From positions 142,372 through 206,371 of the forward strand of contig CAUJDF010000038.1 of the NCBI GenBank assembly GCA_963169045.1: a DNA stretch of 64,000 nucleotides, in the 5' to 3' direction. Numbering within the stretch: the first letter of the stretch is position 1; the number at the start of each line of letters is the position of its first letter. Source of the DNA: Myxococcota bacterium. Lineage in GTDB: Bacteria > Myxococcota_A > Bradymonadia > UBA7976 > UBA1532. Under the pieces are notes generated by a model that was given only the letters and a program-made list of their open reading frames with translations, was not told where the DNA came from and made no database searches. Positions 59,665-64,000 of the stretch are shown here, piece after piece. Made by a program: the position numbers and the translations under genes.

Positions 59665-61617
59665 ATGTTCGTCGACGTCGACCGCCACGGCCCGTTCCGC
59701 CTCGATCCCGACTTCCTCGGCGGCTACGCGCGACGCCCTCCGGCCTGGGGCTTCGGCGCCCTCTCGCGCGTCACCTTCCAGCGCAGCTACAGCCGCGACG
59801 GCGAAGCCTGGTGGCAGACCTGCCGACGCGTCGTCGAAGGCATGTTCACGGTGCAGCGCATCCACTGCCGCGAGCGGCTGTTGCCGTGGGACGATGGCAA
59901 GGCGCAGGGCATGGCGCAGGATGCCTACGAGCGTCTGTTCTCGTTCAAGTGGACGCCGCCGGGCCGCGGCCTGTGGATCATGGGCACGCGCTTCATGTAC
60001 GAGCACGGCGGCGCGGCACTCAACAACTGCGGCTTCATCAGCACCCGCGAGCTGCCGCTCGACTTCACCGGCCCGTTCGGCTGGATGCTGCGCATGTCGA
60101 TGCTCGGCGTCGGCGTGGGCTTCGACACACGCGGCGCCGGCCTCGTCACGCTGCAGCCGGCCGCCCGCGACGGCGAACCCCACCTCGTCGGCGACAGCCG
60201 CGAGGGGTGGGGCGAGGCCCTCGAGCGCGTCCTCGGCGCCTTCGTCGGCAAGACGTCCCTCCCCGCCCGCTGGGACTTCTCGCGCATCCGCCCCTCGGGC
60301 ACGCCGCTGCGCAGCTTCGGCGGCTACGCCAGCGGCCCCGAGCCCCTCGAAGAGATGCTCGCCTCGATGGAGGCTCTCTGTTCGACCTACGTCGGCCGCG
60401 CCATCGACTCCACGTTCATCGTCGATGCCATGAACCTCATCGGGCGCTGCGTCGTCGCCGGCGGCATCCGACGCTCGGCGCAGATCGCGTTCGGCGCCCC
60501 CGACGACACCCCCTTCCTCGATCTCAAGCAGGACCGCGAGAAGCTCGCCGCCTGGCGCTGGGTCTCGAACAACAGCGTCCTCGCCGAGGCCGGCATGGAC
60601 TACGCCGACGTGGCGAGGCGCACGGGCGACAACGGCGAGCCCGGCTTCCTCTGGCTCGACAACGCCCGCGCCTACGGCCGCATGGCCGATCCGCCCGACT
60701 GGCGCGATCGTCCCGCCGAGGGATCGAACCCCTGTGTCGAACAGACGTTGTGGGATCGCGAGCTGTGTACGCTGGTCGAGACCTTCCCCGCGCGGCACGA
60801 CGACTTCGACGACTTCGAGCGCACGCTGCGCGTCGCCTATCTGTACGCGAAGACGGTCACGCTGGTGCCGACCGACGACCTGCGCACGAACACGGTGATG
60901 CTGCGCAACAGACGCATCGGCTGCTCGATGACAGGCATCGTGCAGGCCATCCACAAGTTCGGCTACCGCCGGTTCATGCGCGGGTGCGACCGCGCCTACC
61001 GGCACGTGCAGCAGCTCGACGAGACATACTCGAACTGGCTGTGCATCCCGCGCTCGATCAAGACGACGTCGATCAAGCCGTCGGGCACGGTGAGCCTGCT
61101 GGCGGGCGCCACGCCCGGCGTGCACTGGGAGCACGCGCCGCATTACATCCGGCGCGTCCGCGTGGCCAACCAGCACCCGCTGCTCGAGCTCTGTCGCGAG
61201 GCCGGCTATCACACCGAGCCGGATCACTACTCGCACAACACGACGGTCATCGAGTTCCCGGTGCGCGTCGAGCACCTCGAGCGCGCCAAGGACGAGGTGC
61301 CGCTCCGCGAGAAGGTCGACCTCGCCGCGCAGATGCAGCGCTACTGGTGCGACAACCAGGTGAGCTGCACCGCCGAGTTCGACCCGGAGCGCGAGCGACC
61401 CGAGCTGCCGCGCATCCTCGAGGCCTACGAGGACCGCCTCAAGGCCATCGTCTTCCTGCCGAACCGCGGCCACGACTACGTGCAGGCGCCCTACGAGGCC
61501 ATCACCCGCGAGCGGTACGAACAGATCGTCGCGCGCCTCCGGCCCATCCGCGGCGACCTCGAGCACGAGCACGACCACGAGGCGCGCTTCTGCGACGGCC
61601 GCGCCTGCGAGGTGTAG
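59665..61617 (+). CDS. nrdJ: adenosylcobalamin-dependent ribonucleotide reductase, monomeric class II
   Basis: The 650-residue enzyme reduces ribonucleotides to deoxyribonucleotides with coenzyme B12, oxygen-independently. It resembles the Lactobacillus leichmannii RTPR type more than the large NrdJ. Substrate-site Cys122 is in LNNCGFIST, paired with Cys368. The thiyl-radical Cys357 is in NPCVEQ, 11 residues before Cys368, as in RTPR. The C-terminal redox pair is Cys643/Cys648 in FCDGRACEV. The IKTTSIKPSGTVSLLAGATP block is diagnostic. Length is below RTPR (about 740), so the effector-insert region is shorter. No nrdAB or cobalamin genes adjoin. Confidence 0.92.
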   Translation: MFVDVDRHGPFRLDPDFLGGYARRPPAWGFGALSRVTFQRSYSRDGEAWWQTCRRVVEGMFTVQRIHCRERLLPWDDGKAQGMAQDAYERLFSFKWTPPGRGLWIMGTRFMYEHGGAALNNCGFISTRELPLDFTGPFGWMLRMSMLGVGVGFDTRGAGLVTLQPAARDGEPHLVGDSREGWGEALERVLGAFVGKTSLPARWDFSRIRPSGTPLRSFGGYASGPEPLEEMLASMEALCSTYVGRAIDSTFIVDAMNLIGRCVVAGGIRRSAQIAFGAPDDTPFLDLKQDREKLAAWRWVSNNSVLAEAGMDYADVARRTGDNGEPGFLWLDNARAYGRMADPPDWRDRPAEGSNPCVEQTLWDRELCTLVETFPARHDDFDDFERTLRVAYLYAKTVTLVPTDDLRTNTVMLRNRRIGCSMTGIVQAIHKFGYRRFMRGCDRAYRHVQQLDETYSNWLCIPRSIKTTSIKPSGTVSLLAGATPGVHWEHAPHYIRRVRVANQHPLLELCREAGYHTEPDHYSHNTTVIEFPVRVEHLERAKDEVPLREKVDLAAQMQRYWCDNQVSCTAEFDPERERPELPRILEAYEDRLKAIVFLPNRGHDYVQAPYEAITRERYEQIVARLRPIRGDLEHEHDHEARFCDGRACEV

Positions 61618-61620
61618 CGC

Positions 61621-62664
61621 TCAACGGCCGCCCGGGACGGCCTCGACGACGACGATCTCGGGCGGGCAGTTGAAGCGCAGGCGCGGCGCGTCGTCGCGCT
61701 CCATGCCGACGCCGCGGGAGACCACGAGCGTACGCCCACCGTCGAGCGGGGTGACGCCCGCGGCCCAGTCGCGCGGCACCGCGGTGAGCGTGAGCAGTGG
61801 GCCGATGAGCGGCAGGCGGACCTGGCCGCCGTGCGTGTGGCCGGCGACGAGCAGGTCCGCCTCGACGCGGCCGAGCGCGAAGTCGGGCGCGTGGCCGAGC
61901 GCGATGTGGAAGCGGTCGCGCGCGGGCACCGCAAGGCCGGTGTCGAAGGAGTCGAGCATCGCCAGGCCGGTGACGGCGAGGTCGGCGCGCTCGACGGTGC
62001 GCGTGCGGTCGAACACCTGGAAGCCGAGGCCGGCGAACGTCAGCGCCCAGTCCTCGGCGTCCACGTTGCCCTGCACGACGTAGACGCCCTCGGGCGCGGC
62101 GAGGCCCACCTCGCGCATCGCGGCGCGCAGGCGCTCGCGAAGGACCGGGCGCTCCCGCTCCCCGGCCTGCAGGTAGTCGCCGGCGAACAGCACCACGTCG
62201 GGGCGCTCCTCGACGACCCGGCGCAGCGCCTCGCGCTCGTAGTCGCCGATCTCGTCGGTCTGCAGGTCGGCGACGATGACGATGCGGAGCGGCCGCCGGA
62301 GCTTCGGCGACTCGAGGCGCACGCGGTTCACCTCGAGCCGACCCGGCTCGACGAGGAACGCCCACACGCCCGTCGCCACGAGGAGCGCGGCGAGCGCCAG
62401 CAGGCCGTGGCCGTCGCGGCGCGTCCGCCGACGGAGGAGCCCGGCGCCGGTCAGCACCAGCGGTCCGTGCACGAACAGGCCCCACGCGACGAGGCGCATC
62501 CCGCCGAACGCGCCGCCGCCGAGCGCCGCCGCGAGCGTCACCGCGCCGAGCGCCGCGAGCGCCACCGGCAGGAACACGCGCCCGCCACGGCGCCGCGCCA
62601 ACTGCAGCGCGGCGGCGTCCACCGCCAGCATCGCGAGGTTGTAGAGGACGTCGATCGCGAGCAC
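61621..62664 (-). CDS. membrane metallophosphoesterase (YkuE-like)
   Basis: The 347-residue protein has about four N-terminal transmembrane helices (within residues 1-130: LAIDVLYNLAMLAVDAAALQ, VFLPVALAALGAVTLAAAL). A calcineurin-like phosphoesterase domain follows, with IVIVADLQTDEIG, VVLFAGDYLQAG, VVQGNVDAEDWAL and LLVAGHTHGGQVRLP. Metal ligands are largely intact, with DxH as DxQ and GNHD as GNVD, both seen in this subfamily. The natural substrate is unknown. The start is uncertain. GTG 62664 begins in the first helix, while ATG 62772 would overlap the divergent HEAT-repeat gene by 2 bases. It is convergent with nrdJ (3-base gap). Confidence 0.8.
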   Translation of the reverse strand: MLAIDVLYNLAMLAVDAAALQLARRRGGRVFLPVALAALGAVTLAAALGGGAFGGMRLVAWGLFVHGPLVLTGAGLLRRRTRRDGHGLLALAALLVATGVWAFLVEPGRLEVNRVRLESPKLRRPLRIVIVADLQTDEIGDYEREALRRVVEERPDVVLFAGDYLQAGERERPVLRERLRAAMREVGLAAPEGVYVVQGNVDAEDWALTFAGLGFQVFDRTRTVERADLAVTGLAMLDSFDTGLAVPARDRFHIALGHAPDFALGRVEADLLVAGHTHGGQVRLPLIGPLLTLTAVPRDWAAGVTPLDGGRTLVVSRGVGMERDDAPRLRFNCPPEIVVVEAVPGGR

Positions 62665-62770
62665 GGACGCGAGGATAACCGTGCGCCTCGTCCCGAAGAA
62701 GCTGCGGTCGCGCGGCACCCACCCGCCGAATCGGCTCAACGAGGGCGAGAACCGTCCGATATCCCTGGAC

Positions 62771-63181
62771 ATGCGACACGAAGAGATCCTCTTCCGACTC
62801 TCGAGCGCCGCGCCCGACGACCGCCGCACCGCCCTCGCGCTCGCCGCCCGCCACGGCGTCTACCGCGCGATCGGTCCGGCCACGCGGATGTTGCACGACC
62901 CCGACGCCGAGATCCGCGCGTCGGCGGCGACGGCGCTCGACCGGCTCGGCGCCCGCGAGGCGGTGCCCGCGCTGCTTGAGGCGCTGTGCGACACCGACTG
63001 GCGCGTCCGGTCGAACGCCGGCTGGGCGCTCGTCCACTTCGCCGAGTCGGGCGATCCGGGCGTGGTGCCCGGCGTGACCGGCGTCCTCGACCTCTCCGAC
63101 GATCCCGACGTGCGCGAGATGGCGCGCCTCGTCCTGCAGTACATCGGCGCGCCCGGACCGCGGCGCGCCGTCCTCCAGTAG
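62771..63181 (+). CDS. HEAT-repeat protein
   Basis: The 136-residue soluble protein is built of about four HEAT/PBS-lyase-type helical repeats: GPATRMLHDPDAEIRASAAT, AVPALLEALCDTDWRVRSNA and VVPGVTGVLDLSDDPDVREM. These repeats are protein-binding scaffolds, and the Asp-x-Arg pattern is typical. No catalytic motif is present. ATG 62771 is chosen because the repeats begin soon after; a GTG at 62681 would add 30 unpatterned residues. It is divergent from the phosphoesterase gene. Confidence 0.78.
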   Translation: MRHEEILFRLSSAAPDDRRTALALAARHGVYRAIGPATRMLHDPDAEIRASAATALDRLGAREAVPALLEALCDTDWRVRSNAGWALVHFAESGDPGVVPGVTGVLDLSDDPDVREMARLVLQYIGAPGPRRAVLQ

Positions 63182-63477
63182 TCGTTCAGTCGTCGCCCAG
63201 GCGAGCGCGAGCAGGCCGCAACGCCGCGCCCGCTTCGGCCGGCGCTCGGAGGGTGTTCCCGTCAAGCGCCTGCTGCGCGAACCGCTGACCGGCTGCGCCC
63301 GCATCGCCTCGGCCAGCCGGGAGCGCAGGGAGCCGAAGGCGTCCGGTCCACGGCGCGGCACCGGAGAGACGAGCGGAGGCGGGCCTCGAGGCCCGTCGAG
63401 CTCGTCTCGAGGAGCCCCGGCGGGGAGCGCCCCGGATGGCGGCGTCGCAGCCGGCGGCTCATTTCCGCCGACCCTCT
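63182..63477. other. 296-base intergenic region with a 16-base palindrome
   Basis: No supported gene is seen. The only clear structure is the perfect palindrome CGGGCCTCGAGGCCCG at 63380-63395, located between a plus-strand stop and a minus-strand stop. It could serve as a bidirectional transcription end, but it has no T-tract. Confidence 0.4.
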
Positions 63478-64000
63478 TCAGGGGGGCAGCGGGAACTCGA
63501 CGCAGCGGGTGCGGCCCTCGACGAAGGCGCAGCTGACGGGGAAGTTGCCGGGCGGGCAGTCGGCGTCTTCGCGGCAGGCGTCGTCGGCGTACGTGCAGTG
63601 GAAGCCGGAGAGGCCCGCGCAGGGTCCGGCGCCGCCGAGGGGACGGCACTCGCCGCCGGGGCGCTCGGCGCAGTCGCCGTCGGTGGCGCAATCGCGCGCG
63701 ACGCAGGTGGCGGCGACGAGACCGCGGAAGCCGGCGGGCGCGCAGGCGCTGTCGGCGCCGCAGTCGGCGTCCGTGGCGCAGGCGTTCGGCCGGCAGACGT
63801 TCTGCTCCGGCGGGCGGGCGCCGCCGCAGTAGCCGACCTCGAAGGCGAGGCAGTGCGCGCCGAACGGGCCGGCGCAGTCGGCGTCGGCGCAGCACTCGTG
63901 CTCGCCGCCGCCGTCGGCGCACGGGTGGGTGAAGCCGAAGGGCGTCGCGCAGAAGCGCGCCGCGCCCGGCTCGTCGGGGATCGCGACGCAGCGGCCGCCG
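63478..64000 (-). CDS. Cys-rich secreted-type protein, C-terminal part
   Basis: The open frame runs from the right window edge to TGA at 63478-63480 (about 173 codons), with its start outside. It is a chain of Cys pairs in the style of bacterial Cys-rich surface proteins: HECCADADCAGPFGAHC, VCRPNACATDADCGADSAC, DCATDGDCAERPGGEC and CREDADCPPG. Units of about 22-40 residues repeat ATDADC/ATDGDC/EDADC. The frame has about 26 Cys and no internal stop, strongly unlike a shadow frame. It is probably a secreted or lipid-anchored disulfide-rich protein. The precise family is not recognised. Confidence 0.7.
   Translation of the reverse strand, partial: GGRCVAIPDEPGAARFCATPFGFTHPCADGGGEHECCADADCAGPFGAHCLAFEVGYCGGARPPEQNVCRPNACATDADCGADSACAPAGFRGLVAATCVARDCATDGDCAERPGGECRPLGGAGPCAGLSGFHCTYADDACREDADCPPGNFPVSCAFVEGRTRCVEFPLPP

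Noticed and set aside
1..64000. tRNA, rRNA, insertion sequences and attachment sites
   Set aside because: No T-arm-like GTTCGAATCC blocks, ribosomal RNA stretches, transposase motifs or terminal inverted repeats with target duplications were noticed on reading both strands. A covariance-model scan would be needed to be sure.

Overview
The window is very GC-rich (about 70 % or more), gene-dense and free of mobile elements. Its content is that of a myxobacterium-like member of the Myxococcota (former Deltaproteobacteria): several Hanks-type Ser/Thr kinases, FHA proteins, a sigma-54 activator, a PilB/GspE-type ATPase, GAF histidine kinase, many secreted Cys-rich or Asp/Ala-rich lipoproteins, slime-mould-type CTDC repeats, and extensive stop/start codon overlaps. 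A genus cannot be assigned from sequence alone. I saw no rRNA, tRNA, CRISPR array, transposase or phage integrase.

Layout. 0-2.7 kb: end of panB, panC (pantothenate), a small holin-like membrane protein, an outer-membrane barrel and a TerB-like protein. 2.8-6.1 kb: a minus-strand molybdate uptake operon (HTH-PBP regulator, modA, modB, short modC). 6.1-12.6 kb: a minus-strand cluster pilB/gspE, GAF histidine kinase, gpsA, a secreted protein and prmC. 12.7-18.2 kb: FHA-sigma54 activator, then a kinase-WD40 protein and an FHA-winged-helix protein. 18.4-24.9 kb: a large exoprotein with CTDC repeats, then fadI-fadJ beta-oxidation genes. 25-31.8 kb: Uma2 nuclease-like protein, small secreted protein, VOC protein, an LPP20/TlpA-like/CsgG-like envelope operon, a sulfatase-modifying-factor lipoprotein, signal peptidase I and a b-type cytochrome.

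31.9-46 kb: a lamin-tail lipoprotein, a Ser/Thr kinase with a PEGA domain next to a TPR-PEGA-TonB receptor fusion, a small zinc-ribbon-like protein, and a translationally coupled three-gene operon: degenerate phosphoesterase lipoprotein, Omp85-like barrel, and a kinase-like lipoprotein. This last operon is the most unusual system here. It is followed by an ATP/ADP-translocase-like transporter and a large disordered membrane protein with TVRVDP-type repeats. 46-53.9 kb: an SF1B helicase with an unassigned N-terminal third, a protein of unknown function, otsB-otsA (trehalose synthesis), a 62-residue disordered protein with a palindrome-rich promoter, and a leucine-rich-repeat-variant protein. 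53.9-64 kb: a radical SAM/SPASM enzyme coupled to a membrane-anchored partner, a GH15 hydrolase, a disordered lipoprotein, an outer-membrane barrel, a monomeric class II ribonucleotide reductase, a membrane phosphoesterase, a HEAT-repeat protein, and the end of a Cys-rich secreted protein that runs off the right edge.

Much of the gene content is envelope biology (lipoproteins, barrels, TonB receptor, signal peptidase) plus eukaryote-like phosphosignalling (two Hanks kinases, two FHA proteins and one atypical kinase-like lipoprotein). Interleaved housekeeping genes (panBC, gpsA, prmC, fadIJ, otsAB, nrdJ) show that this is chromosomal core sequence rather than an island. Functions are assigned by recognising motifs in the translated sequence. 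No database search was run.
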